A stretch of 64,000 bases of DNA from Archivesica marissinica (Eukaryota; Mollusca; Bivalvia; Venerida; Vesicomyidae). Both the position numbers and the translations under genes were made by a program. This document shows positions 55,901 to 64,000 of the stretch, one piece after another (position 1 is the stretch's first letter; each line of letters starts with the position of its first letter). The stretch covers positions 14,741,964 through 14,805,963 of the forward strand of contig CM026386.1 of NCBI GenBank assembly GCA_014843695.1, in the 5' to 3' direction. The notes under the pieces were generated by a model. The model saw nothing but the letters and a program-made list of their open reading frames with translations, ran no database searches and was not told where the DNA came from.

Positions 55901-58271
55901 AACATACAGGTAACTTGCAGCATGCAAGTACATAAAGGTTTTGTAGAAATAACTAGGGAGTAATCAGGTGTCCTTTCTTTCCGTAGTATTGTTTTCAGTG
56001 AAGTTATGAATACAGTCAAACCTGTCTTATGCAGCCAGCCAAGGGAGTCACAAAAAGTGGCTGCTTAGCACAGGTGGCTGCTTAATAGAGGTCAAATGTA
56101 TAATAAAGCAAATATTTGGAATCTGGAAAGTGGCTGCTTAATACAGGTTGGCTGCTTAATGGAGGTGACCACTAACACAGGTTTGACTGTACATTAAATG
56201 TTTTCTAATTTTAGGTGTCAAAGCCTTCCAATGTGATGTCTGTCAGAAATCTTACACACAGAAAGGCAACTTAATGACCCACAAGGTACTCCATACTCGG
56301 GAACGAACTGTATACAACTGTCCTAAATGTTACCAGACATTCAACTTCAAGTCAAACATGACGAAACATCTTAGACAACATAATCTGCATGATGTTTCTA
56401 AAATAAATGCTACAATAAAGTTAAGTGATGAGCTTAAAGAAGTAAAAAATGGACTGTTCAAAATAATGCCAAAGTTGAAAAAGGATGGAAGGTTGGATGG
56501 GAGCTTTGCAGGAGTTTCTAAGAATCTAGAAAAAGGCAGTGCCAGTGTCCAATCACCAGAATCAGTTGAACTGACAGGTGCAAGTTGTGCATCTAGGCAA
56601 CAAAAGTATTTTGTAAGTCCGTCGATATTCCGTGTTATTGAAGAGAATAGAAATAATAAATCTGTAATACTCGTGTTAAAACAATACGACGGTCAGGAGA
56701 CTGGTAACTGTAGTGAGAACGTAGGATTAAAAACTATAAAAAGTGATGACCTTGGTAAATTAATAGCACCAAAACTTGCAACAGGTGACTGCAATGAACG
56801 TGCATTAGGAACAGGTGAAGTGGCAAATGACAAGGACGTAACCGATGAAGCTCAGGTGATCGCAGATGGACTGCAAAAATCGGTGTCCTGTGATACTGAA
56901 GAAAACATAACGGACAGCTTGACAAGTTATGAAATACACTCTGGTGCAATTAAACAAAATGACAATAGAAACATTACTATGGCATCTAGATATGAAGATG
57001 TATCCAGTTCAGAACTATCTGAAATAACAGAAAAAGTTGGATATACATCTGATATTACTCATGTACATGCTGAAGAATTTCAATCAAATGGTACTGCTGT
57101 TAATAGCCAAGGAAGTAATGAGTTTACAGCATGTGAAAAAACTAATACTTTGACAAGTCATAGTAACACTGAAAATGAGACCACAATTTGGAACACAGTC
57201 AGTGCCTACACTGCTGTTCCTGTAAAAGAGTTTACTGAATGTGGGACAACAGAATATTGTGAAAGTATAAGTGAATCTAGTGCCGAAATTGAAACAAGCC
57301 GAGGAATAGAGAGAAGTGTGATTGCTAATATTAAGCAAGGACGAATTAAAGACAACAATGAAGTAGATGTAACTGATGGTAAATTTGGGCAACTTAATGA
57401 CATTAATGAATATGTGGTAACAGAATCAACAATTATTTTTCAACCAGAAAGTGTTCAGGATAATGAAGGGATAGGTGAATCGAACAGGAACATGCACAAT
57501 GAAAATGATAGGAATGAGACAGTTGAAACTGATTCAAGAATGTTAAGTACATTAGAAGATATATTCACATCACATTCTGAAAATGTGAAAACTCTAGTAA
57601 CAAGGTCTGCAGTGAACCTGTGTGCCAGTGATAACAATGTCAATGCTAGGTTTATTTTTGTACCGGGCCCATTAAGCAACATGACCATCTTAAATGAAGC
57701 TGCAGTTGGAGAAGAAGCACCTGTTGCTCACTTAAAGGAATCTGTGAATTCTCCCTCAAATGATTTTATTTACTATAATGCAACAGTAACAGAGAGTGAA
57801 ACAACTGCATATGGACAACTTGTGAGTGACTTTGTTCAAACAAAGAGTAGTACTTCTGAGAAAGGTAAAGTTATTCATGGTGAAACAAAACATAGTATGT
57901 TAGCTGCATTATCAGATGACAACTTGACTGAAGCTGGTTTTCTTTCACAAATTTCAGTAGGACAACAAAAGATAGTGCAGAATGTAAACCCTTTTGATCA
58001 TGACGAAATTGAATCCATACCGGACAGTGAAATACTGAGTACAAGAGCCACACCCGGTGATGATGTGACGCATGTAGATAACAAGAGCGTGAGTATTAAC
58101 TGTCAACGAAATCATCATGATCAGACAGAGAGAAACCTGGCTATAGAGAGTGTTAATATTGGTAGTCAGGGTTACCATACCGTGATGAATGATCATGTTC
58201 TTTATACATGCAGCTCAGTTCAAAATACGAATGAGAATTCAAACAATCAGCAGCAGAGGGAGGTGTTATAA
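37796..58271 (+). CDS. C2H2 zinc-finger protein, 8 fingers, four coding exons
   Basis: Exons 37796-37915, 39345-41062, 55365-55489 and 56215-58271 join with matching phases into 1,339 codons plus stop. Residues 1-40 come from exon 1. Residues 41-478 are a charged, probably disordered Lys/Glu/Asn-rich region with a 28-residue repeat at 215-298. Eight C2H2 fingers occupy 479-500, 512-535, 543-564, 575-595, 603-625, 633-653, 661-681 and 690-710. Residues 711-1339 form an acidic Ser/Thr/Asn-rich tail. Fingers 2 and 5 have the C-x4-C spacing. Finger 5 is split by the 14.3-kb intron 2, and intron 3 falls just after finger 6. The protein is probably a nuclear DNA-binding regulator. I do not recognise a named orthologue and see no KRAB, BTB or SCAN domain. 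A frameshift may truncate the C terminus (see 58262-58489). Confidence 0.85.
37935..38198 (-). mobile_element. SINE family T in intron 1 of the zinc-finger gene
   Basis: Minus-strand copy from GTGTTTTACGTTTATTTATC to GGATTACCAGTCCAG, where the head is truncated. It starts only about 20 bp after the exon 1 donor. Confidence 0.85.
38242..38456 (+). mobile_element. SINE family B in intron 1, interrupted by a MITE
   Basis: Head CGATTAACACAGTCGGTAGC and GGGTTCGATTCTCGG, core TCTGGGTACTCCAATTTCC, tail GAGTGATTAATGTAAGTTGT. The tail resumes after the MITE at 38686. Confidence 0.75.
38459..38685. mobile_element. piggyBac-like MITE, family A, right terminus lost
   Basis: TTAA at 38455-38458 precedes CCCATTCAACACCA. 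The right side stops at GTGGTGTTG without the final GAAAGGG-TTAA and passes into a second copy of the host sequence TAAGTTGTTAA (38448-38458 and 38686-38696). Confidence 0.75.
38838..39012. repeat. Short minisatellite, 20-bp unit
   Basis: About eight units of GATATCAAATCAGAAAACGT in intron 1 of the zinc-finger gene, with one shortened unit near 38900 (GATCTGATTTGAAAACAT). Confidence 0.9.
39345..41062 (+). CDS. Zinc-finger gene exon 2 (large)
   Basis: Acceptor CTGTTTTCAG ends at 39344; donor TTTAG/GTAAGAAA starts at 41063, leaving phase 2. It encodes residues 41 to 613 (the last codon is split). It opens with GTVTRGKRRRQRQLKEGQ, a basic segment that could be a nuclear localisation signal, continues as a long charged region, and ends with fingers 1-4 and the first half of finger 5 (CEFKGCGKSF). 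The frame is also open upstream to 39288, but that part precedes the acceptor. Long antisense open frames inside it are shadows. Confidence 0.85.
41063..41317. other. Start of intron 2, including a degenerate MITE-like edge
   Basis: The intron begins GTAAGAAAATC. Around 41200-41300 the sequence CCCTGTCTTAGTGACACCCC and GCGACCACCTCTTGTACAAG resembles MITE interiors and leads gradually into the 41-bp array, whose unit shares the form of the latter phrase. Confidence 0.45.
41318..51706. repeat. Minisatellite, 41-bp unit, about 250 copies
   Basis: The unit is CCCAAGGTGGGACACCTCAT plus ACCAGTGAACAATATCCTCGG. It fills most of intron 2 of the zinc-finger gene. Frequent variants are CGAGGTGAGAC, CCCGTGAACA, CCAATGAACA, TTAGGCC and a unit lacking one G (CCCAAGTGGGAC). 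The same variant series recurs near 45776, 48112, 49627, 50119 and 51464, so blocks of 12 to about 57 units have been duplicated. Minor indels are rare except at 43300-43480, 44120-44240 and 50420-50510. The right end is lost in an assembly gap. Confidence 0.97.
51707..52706. other. Assembly gap, exactly 1,000 N
   Basis: A run of N separates the 41-bp and 22-bp arrays. The round length suggests a placeholder, so the true size of intron 2 is unknown. Confidence 0.98.
52707..55276. repeat. Minisatellite, 22-bp unit, about 117 copies
   Basis: The unit is TACAATCAATGATAAACTTA plus AG. It is very homogeneous; the main variants are TACACTCAATG and an ACTAATAAG/GCTAATAAG junction. It runs to within about 90 bp of exon 3. 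Every unit contains TGATAA (GATA-type consensus) and ATCAAT (reverse ATTGAT, Onecut-like); function is unproven. Confidence 0.97.
55365..55489 (+). CDS. Zinc-finger gene exon 3 (125 nt)
   Basis: Acceptor TTTATGTTTCCAG ends at 55364; donor ACAG/GTAACT starts at 55490. It completes the Arg codon started in exon 2, supplies the second half of finger 5 (LKSNLTKHDNVH) and finger 6 (CNLCEERFSRKTYLETHMYK plus H), and ends after HT with one base of the next Gly codon. If intron 3 is retained, the frame meets TAA at 55549. Confidence 0.85.
55480..55950. repeat. 70-bp tandem repeat carrying seven splice donors
   Basis: The junction ACATACAG/GTAACTTGCAG occurs at 55490, 55560, 55630, 55700, 55770, 55840 and 55910, exactly 70 bp apart. 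The repeat includes the last coding bases of exon 3 (GTACAAACATACAG). The first four units alternate between two types (CACTAAGGTTCTGTAG and CACAAAGGTTCGGTAG), a 140-bp dimer; the fifth to seventh are mixed. Confidence 0.92.
56013..56189. mobile_element. pogo/Tigger-like MITE in intron 3
   Basis: TA flanks, termini CAGTCAAACCTGTCTTA and TAACACAGGTTTGACTG. It is an unexpanded member of the CAGTCAAACCTG family and lies 26 bp before exon 4. Confidence 0.85.
56215..58271 (+). CDS. Zinc-finger gene exon 4 (fingers 7-8 and C-terminal tail)
   Basis: Acceptor TTCTAATTTTAG ends at 56214. The first codon joins with the G from exon 3 to give Gly. Finger 7 (CDVCQKSYTQKGNLMTHKVL plus H) and finger 8 (CPKCYQTFNFKSNMTKHLRQ plus H) are followed by about 630 residues rich in Ser, Thr, Asn, Glu and Val with no recognised domain. 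The stop TAA is at 58269-58271 after QQQREVL. Translation should start in exon 1, not at the first ATG of this exon. Confidence 0.85.
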
Positions 58272-58489
58272 TTGGTGAATTAAATGAAATGCTAGATCCT
58301 AGTGCAAAATCTGATAAAGGAATACAAGCACTAAATGATGTACTACTATGTTGTCCAAATAAGAACAATGAAGAAGTGATGAATCAATATCAGAAAATGA
58401 AAAATGGAGTATATGAACCATACAATGAGTCGGGCAGTATAAACTATGACGCAATCTTTGTTCTAGGAAATAACCATGAAGGAGAATAA
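58262..58489 (+). pseudogene. Frameshifted continuation of the zinc-finger ORF
   Basis: Immediately at the stop, another frame is open for 75 codons to TAA at 58487-58489. It reads GVIIGELNEMLDPSAKSDKG, includes LLCCPNKNNEEVMNQY and ends GNNHEGE. The composition (Asn, Glu, Ser, Asp rich) matches the preceding tail, and so long an open frame is unlikely by chance in AT-rich sequence. The frames meet in a purine run (AGAGGGAGG, 58255-58263), a typical place for a one-base indel or sequencing error. Alternatively it is 3' UTR. Confidence 0.45.
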
Positions 58490-59540
58490 GGTAACCTGAT
58501 TCCAGTGAAGGTTAACCATTCACAGATGAAGCATTGTATGAGTAATCAACAGTATTGGCATGGGTATTGAACCAGATTTTGAAAGCAGTGAAGTTGTTGG
58601 GCTATTTAGCGAAAGCTTTGCTACTCCTAGCCAATTCATGTAATTTAAATATGTAAACTGTAATTAGGAATTTCATTATAACAGGACCAATCTGCATCAA
58701 GGTTCGTCCCACTGTGTTAAGTCATAATGTATTATTGAATATAAAGTTTTAAACAAGCATACAGGTTATTATGTATATGCTACTGTATAATTGATATTGC
58801 AATACCTAGGAAACTAGATTATTATTTTAGACGAGAAAGATCTCAACATTTTATAACACATATTCCCGGCTAAGGCTTTCACAAAGTAAACGTTTCCTGA
58901 GAGTTGATTTCTTAAATGTTCTTAATGTGTCTCCGGCACTAGCTAACCAATTTCATTGTTTGGTTCACATCTTAGTAGAAAATCGTTTGAATAAATCAAC
59001 GAAACAGTATCAAATATTACTTCACGATTTTGTATCTGGTTGTTTCCCGCTACCATCTAAATTCAGCTATATTCGCTTGCACTCCCACCATCTAAATTCA
59101 GCTATATTCGCTTGCACCTTCAATCGCCAAAATTAGAACAGGGAAAATTGATTCATAATATTTTCAAAACTGCAGTGATCAATAGCATGAAATCTTATTA
59201 CTGATGACATAGTTTTCATCGAATGACATGCTCAGAGCCCTAATTAGGGCCGGTACGGTTTGTGTAGTGACAATTCACAGTTGGGTCAGTCTGTTGATCA
59301 ATATTATCGACAAAATGCAGGTGATTTATCTGTTTATGTCATATTGACGTCTATGTTGTGAGTAAAATTCGGTCTCCCGACAGCTAATTAAATTTGGCAG
59401 ATGTTGCACTTCTAATGCATGTTTTGATGATAATTAATATTTTCATAGATATGTATATGCAAATATAATTCCAAAATTAATACTGTATGCAAGTTATTTT
59501 TCTCTGTACAAACTGGCTACGTATTTTCCAGAACCGGTGT
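58490..59540. other. Probable 3' UTR and downstream sequence
   Basis: No gene is seen. An AATAAA hexamer is at 58990-58995 and a near match AATATAAAG near 58739; either could serve for polyadenylation. A 37-bp direct duplication (CCATCTAAATTCAGCTATAT) lies at 59052 and 59089. Confidence 0.4.
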
Positions 59541-59544
59541 CAAT

Positions 59545-59735
59545 TTCTTTGTTGGGGTTTTACACCTGCATCAGCACCATTTAGGGCTATATCGCCGCCG
59601 GGCAGTTTACCTAACAACACATTTCCTGTGCAGGTTCCAGCAGTTAACCAGTACTTGGGTGCACCAACCTACGTAAGAAACTGCAAACTTTTTCATACAA
59701 ATGAGACACGGCCCAAGAGGGCTCGAACCCGTGTC
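59545..59735 (-). mobile_element. SINE family S, truncated
   Basis: It shares ACCTGCATCAGCACCATTT, GTTAACCAGTACTTGGGTGC and a GGCTCGAACCCGTG B-box complement with 30148-30402. The A-box half of the head is missing. Confidence 0.75.
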
Positions 59736-59755
59736 AAGGTACTATTCTTCACATA

Positions 59756-59950
59756 TAGTCTACATCCGTTATGTCGAATTCTGTCGGACCGAACAAAATA
59801 CTTCGAAATAACCAAAGTTTGACGTAGCGAAATTAGATATAAACAGCCAGTTATATGTAAAATGATAGTGTCTGAAACGGGACTTTGATCAGACTTCGAG
59901 ATAACCGGAGAATTCAACATAACTGACTTTGACATAGCGGATGTAGACTG
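59756..59950. mobile_element. pogo/Tigger-like MITE, CAGTCTACATCC family
   Basis: Termini TAGTCTACATCCGTTATGTC and GACATAGCGGATGTAGACTG are inverted, with TA at both outer edges. The interior has ACTTCGAGATAACCGGAGAA-type sequence. It is the third CAGTC-starting TA family in this window. Confidence 0.7.
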
Positions 59951-60280
59951 TATATAGTGTATATATAGACAGTATGCTAAAGATTTCGAAGTTAAATCAT
60001 TGCAAACATTAGATTTGTGAATATTAAAACTAGAGATATAAACGTGAAATAAGTGAGTATATAATACTGTATGTGTATAACACGCAGAGTCTACGTTGTC
60101 ACTAATCTTTGTTTTTAATATTTCTGCCACCAGAGCCAGCTGTTTCCCAGAATTACATTGTTCAATAGATCAATTGATGAAGAGAAATTAAGCACTTAAA
60201 AACTCAGTAGTAGTCAGAGAGATTTTGAAGATGGCTACCTACCACCAATTTTCGATATCTGAATGTAGTACATTATACTA

Positions 60281-61583
60281 CAGTCACACCTGTATTAGTG
60301 GTCACCTCCATTAAGCAGCCAACCTGTATTAGTGGTCACCTCCATTAAGCAGCCAACCTGTATTAGTGGTCACCTCCATTAAGCAGCCAACCTGTATTAG
60401 TGGTCACCTCCATTAAGCAAAGATATACAGTCACACCTGTATTAGTGGTCACCTCCATTAAGCTGCCAACCTGTATTAGTGGTCACCTCGATTAAGCAGC
60501 CAACCTGTATTAGTGGTCACCTCGATTAAGCAGCCAACCTGTATTAGTGGTCACCTCCATTAAGCAAAGATATACAGTCACACCTGTATTAGTGGTCACC
60601 TCCATTAAGCTGCCAACCTGTATTAGTGGTCACCTCCATTAAGCAGCCAACCTGTATTAGTGGTCACCTCCATTAAGCAGCCAACCTGTATTAGTGGTCA
60701 CCTCCATTAAGCAAAGATATACAGTCAAACCTGTATTAGTGGTCACCTCCATTAAGCAAAGATATACAGTCAAACCTGTATTAGTGGTCACCTCCATTAA
60801 GCAAAGATCTACAGTCACACCTGTATTAGTGGTCACCTCCATTAAGCAAAGATCTACAGTCACACCTGTATTAGTGGTCACCTCCATTAAGCAAAGATAT
60901 ACAGTCAAACCTGTATTAGTGGTCACCTCCATTAAGCAGCCAACCTGTATTAGTGGTCACCTCCATTAAGCAGCCAACCTGTATTAGTGGTCACCTCCAT
61001 TAAGCAGCCAACCTGTATTAGTGGTCACCTCCATTTAGCAAAGATATACAGTCACACCTGTATTAGTGGTCACCTCCATTAAGCTGCCAACCTGTATTAG
61101 TGGTCACCTCCATTAAGCAGCCAACCTGTATTAGTGGTCACCTCCATTAAGCAAAGATATACAGTCACACCTGTATTAGTGGTCACCTCCATTAAGCAGC
61201 CAACCTGTATTAGTGGTCACCTCCATTAAGCAAAGATATACAGTCAAACCTGTTTTAGTGGTCACCTCCATTAAGCAAAGATATACAGTCAAACCTGTTT
61301 TAGTGGTCACCTCCATTAAGCAAAGATCTACAGTCACACCTGTATTAGTGGTCACCTCCATTAAGCAAAGATCTACAGTCACACCTGTATTAGTGGTCAC
61401 CTCCATTAAGCAAAGATATACAGTCACACCTGTATTAGTGGTCACCTCCATTAAGCAGCCAACCTGTATTAAGTTTCCAGATATGTTTTATTATATATTT
61501 ATCCTCTATATTAAGTGGCCACCTGTGCTAAGCAGCCACTTTCTGTGATTCCCTTGGCTGGCTGCTTAAGACAGGTTTGACTG
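60281..61583. mobile_element. pogo/Tigger-like MITE expanded into a composite minisatellite
   Basis: Outer ends CAGTCACACCTGTATTAGTG and TTAAGACAGGTTTGACTG with TA flanks (60279-60280, 61584-61585) identify the same family as 22345-22539. The interior is expanded from under 200 bp to 1.3 kb. About 15 direct copies of the left terminus are spaced 45 bp apart or 45 plus multiples of 34 bp. The 34-bp unit (CCTGTATTAGTGGTCACCTC plus CATTAAGCAGCCAA) and the 45-bp unit both derive from the MITE end. Fifteen-residue-periodic open frames inside are artefacts. Confidence 0.85.
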
Positions 61584-61724
61584 TACTAGTTGTTTCCATG
61601 CCAAGTTTCATCAAATATGATTTGGCCAAGCGGTTACAGAGATTTAGTGGACTCGCATGTTTGGATGATGCACGTCTAGCCTACGCAAATACCCGAGGCA
61701 AGCTAATTTGCACAAGAGAGTAAG

Positions 61725-61870
61725 TTTAAACTTTATTTATTTTACAACGATTGCGAAGCAAGTCTAACAACTTATATTAATCACTCTCGTTGGCGCGGAT
61801 GAAAGCGTATATGTTGTCATTCGTGTGGGAGGAAACCAACCTGTCCGATCTGGCGACCACTGTACCATCA
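61725..61870 (-). mobile_element. SINE family B, reverse, 5'-truncated
   Basis: Tail TTTATTTATTTTACAACGAT, the complement of the shared SINE tail (CTTATATTAATCACTCTCG), and the partial core ending ATCTGGCGACCACTGTACC. The tRNA head is absent. Confidence 0.75.
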
Positions 61871-61931
61871 CAAGAGAGTACATGCACAGTTTGTAGGAAG
61901 TAGTTCAATCTAGGTTATCACATGCTTATGG

Positions 61932-62217
61932 ACAGACGGATCTGTAGTCCAGTGGTAACACGCTGGACTGGTAATCCAGGGATCGCAGGTTCGATCCCCC
62001 GTCTGACCCTAATAATATTAAGTCTTTCAGATGAGACGTTAAATCGAGGTCTTGTGTCGATGCTTTACACCGTGCACGTAAAAGAACCAGAGGAGATTCT
62101 GGAATGGGTCTCTGTCTGTATCATGCACTATCCTCCAAAATCTAAAATAACTAATCTCTTCAGGAGGCGTCGCTCATATGACCAACCGGTAGCGACGCTA
62201 AATAAACGTAAAAACCC
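61932..62217 (+). mobile_element. SINE family T, full length
   Basis: Head GACGGATCTGTAGTCCAGTG with loop CTGGTAA and B box GGTTCGATCCC, ending at GACGCTAAATAAACGTAAA. It is one of the least diverged copies here. Confidence 0.9.
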
Positions 62218-62447
62218 ACACAAACATGCTTATGAATGTTCTGAACCGTACTACTCCCCTCCTCTTTATTTCACCAACACATGTGCATACCAACATGATA
62301 TTTAGCAATAACTGAAATGGGCCAAAGTGAAACTGGCGACAACAGATTATGTGAAAAATGAAATTTATAAGACAATAATCACAATATCTAATCGTCCGCT
62401 CCTTATAATATCTCTGTGTGCAGCACATTCTAAGTAAACGCCATATT

Positions 62448-62745
62448 GGGGCTTTAAATACCACTGAATTCATGGCTGAGTAAACGCATTTCGTGGCTTT
62501 AAATACCACTAAATTCATGGCTAAGTAAACGCATGTCGTGGCTTTAAATACCACTAAATTCATGGCTAAGTAAACGCATGTCGTGGCTTTAAATACCACT
62601 AAATTCATGGCTAAGTAAACGCATGTCGGGGCTTTAAATACCACTAAATTCATGGCTAAGTAAACGCATGTCGGGGCTTTAAATACCACTAAATTCATGG
62701 CTAAGTAAACGCATGTCGGGGCTTTAAATACCACTAAATTCATGG
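62448..62745. repeat. Minisatellite, 45-bp unit
   Basis: About 6.5 copies of GCTTTAAATACCACTAAATT, CATGGCTAAGTAAACGCATG and TCGTG/TCGGG. Multiple-of-three periodicity gives a false minus-strand open frame (62198-62779). Confidence 0.93.
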
Positions 62746-62749
62746 ATAC

Positions 62750-63220
62750 TGATATATTCAGAAATATTTTATATTTCAAAGTGAAACATTCACAAATTCA
62801 TGAAACTGCAAACAAACTGGATCTCATAAATCGGTAACATACAACAATTGCAAAATCAAATTGCTACACTGTGATCAATATTTGGTAATGAAGGATATCG
62901 CTGGCTGTTTTATTACCTCCCTTGGCAGATAGTCTGATTTATCCCTAAATGTATAGCGGTCCTTTCTGTTGGAATCCCCTGTTTTTACTGCTGTTCCCTA
63001 GAAAGTGCATGAAAATTGATGGCAAAGGAAATAACGATTAAAACGGAGGAACCACTAAAAGAGGACATACATACTTTTAGGGAGTATTCAGGGGCAGTAA
63101 CTGACCAACGTCTCTCATTGTACTGTAATGTAAATACCTGGTGTATGTAGTTAGTTGTCATTCATCAAAACTTATGAACAGAATATGAAATATGAGAATG
63201 CCACTTTATGGTGTAGAGAC
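62750..63220. other. Unassigned intergenic sequence
   Basis: No exon, array or TIR pair recognised. Confidence 0.4.
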
Positions 63221-63232
63221 AACTGGATCCAT

Positions 63233-63355
63233 AGTCTGGGAACATAGTTGATATATTTTAATACTGAGATCATTAACTGGGCCATATTGAGTTTCTGATA
63301 ATGTCATTTTGCCGGAAGTAAATTGGTGAAAAATCGACAGGATGGAACCCAGGCT
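63233..63355. mobile_element. MITE with exact 11-bp TSD, AGCCTGGG termini
   Basis: Ends AGTCTGGGAACA and GGAACCCAGGCT. Flanks ACTGGATCCAT at 63222-63232 and 63356-63366 are identical. It is shorter than the 16599 copy (157 bp) because part of the left half is missing. Confidence 0.85.
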
Positions 63356-63408
63356 ACTGGATCCATAATGATGTAGTTATGTTTGTTAAATTAAATATTA
63401 TTATTGTG

Positions 63409-63640
63409 GAAGTCGTGGTGGCGCAGTGGTAGCGCCTTTGCTTCAGGCATGAAAGGCACAGAGTTCACGCCCAGCTGTAGCAGATACGATTGCGCCCTTA
63501 TTCAAGGCACTTAAATTCCACATGGCCTCTTCTCTCTCATGGCGACGGATTCCAATACGAACGAGGTCTCAAGAGCGATTAATCTAAAGATGTCAAAACT
63601 TGTTTCACAATCAAGCTAAAATAAATTTGTACAAACTAAT
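63409..63640 (+). mobile_element. SINE family L
   Basis: Head GGAAGTCGTGGTGGCGCAGT, loop TTCAGGC-type, B box CAGAGTTCACGCCCAGC (mutated), core CTTATTCAAGGCACTTAAAT and tail AGCTAAAATAAATTTGTACA. It is moderately diverged. Confidence 0.8.
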
Positions 63641-63644
63641 TAAA

Positions 63645-64000
63645 ATAATTGGGTTATCTCCCTTACAAAATTAAGTGATTGTTTACATTGACATATCCCG
63701 CCCAAGTTATAGACATCGGTCTTAATATATAAATGACGTAAAAAAAACAAGCTATTTTAACAGATAGAAAACAGACAAAAACACGCAAGAATGTTTGAGC
63801 GAAGAACAAAACTTGGTCAATTGTTTCGCTACGCATTATTTTTCCTTTCTTTGTTTATAAGCTCGCAGTTCCTCACCTCCATCATAGATCATTCTGATCT
63901 TCGTGTACATAAATGTGAAGAAAAATAACAAATTGTCATATTCCCCCCTGTACTTTGATTGGATGAAATGCTCATGGTAGTCTCGCAGAAAATAGTAAAT
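63645..64000. other. Unassigned right edge
   Basis: A 45-codon open frame starts at ATG 63791 (MFERRTKLGQLFRYALFF, then a hydrophobic run), but there is no supporting family, splice or promoter evidence. Otherwise nothing was recognised. Confidence 0.35.

Noticed and set aside
56734..58368. Antisense open frames opposite zinc-finger exon 4
   Set aside because: They are shadows; the plus strand has continuous frame, fingers and splice support.
60657..61548. Open frames with 15-residue repeats (MVTSIKQRYTVKPVLV-like)
   Set aside because: They follow the 45-bp unit of an expanded MITE on both strands, so they are arithmetic artefacts.
62198..62779. Minus-strand open frame of 193 codons
   Set aside because: It mostly covers a 45-bp minisatellite.
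63791..63928. Small open frame with a hydrophobic segment
   Set aside because: Only 45 codons, with no supporting evidence; chance cannot be excluded.

Overview
This is a eukaryotic, animal-type window: spliced C2H2 zinc-finger exons with GT/AG junctions, several tRNA-derived SINE families, many short TIR elements, very large minisatellite arrays and a 1,000-base assembly gap. The repeat content and low gene density fit an invertebrate, most likely a lophotrochozoan such as a bivalve mollusc. The species call is inference. There are no operons, bacterial mobile elements or CRISPR arrays.

Two genes can be supported. (1) On the minus strand, exon 1 (31556-31948) encodes an N-terminal membrane anchor and the start of a probable SMP lipid-transfer domain (C2CD2/TMEM24-like). 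The next exon lies 30.7 kb away at 806-901, and the gene then leaves the window. Its promoter holds an RFX-type X-box, an E-box and a CRE. (2) On the plus strand, a four-exon gene (37796-37915, 39345-41062, 55365-55489, 56215-58271) encodes a protein of about 1,339 residues with eight C2H2 fingers. All four exons join in frame. Its second intron (14.3 kb) is about 97% tandem repeat or gap: a 41-bp array (41318-51706), 1,000 N, and a 22-bp array (52707-55276). Exon 3 is followed by six extra copies of its own splice donor in a 70-bp repeat.

Layout. 1-31555 is the giant intron of gene 1. About 9.5 kb of it is minisatellite (29-, 27-, 22/18-, 36-, 64-, 38-, 35- and 44-bp units), and the rest is mostly SINEs, MITEs and a LINE 3' end. 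31556-32130 is exon 1 and promoter of gene 1. 32130-37795 is intergenic, with a reverse-transcriptase fossil and several MITEs. 37796-58490 is the zinc-finger gene. 58490-64000 is downstream sequence with an expanded MITE (60281-61583) and more SINEs.

The mobile-element record is unusually legible. Several non-autonomous DNA-transposon families can be defined with their target-site duplications from this window alone: TTAA (piggyBac-like), TA (pogo/Tigger-like), 6 bp (CAGGG termini) and 11 bp (AGCCTGGG termini). Nested insertions confirm some of them. Several tandem arrays seem to have grown out of MITEs. I did not find a clearly new multi-gene system. The most unusual items are the repeated splice donor, the minisatellite-filled introns, the MITE-to-minisatellite conversions and a probable frameshift at the end of the zinc-finger gene.
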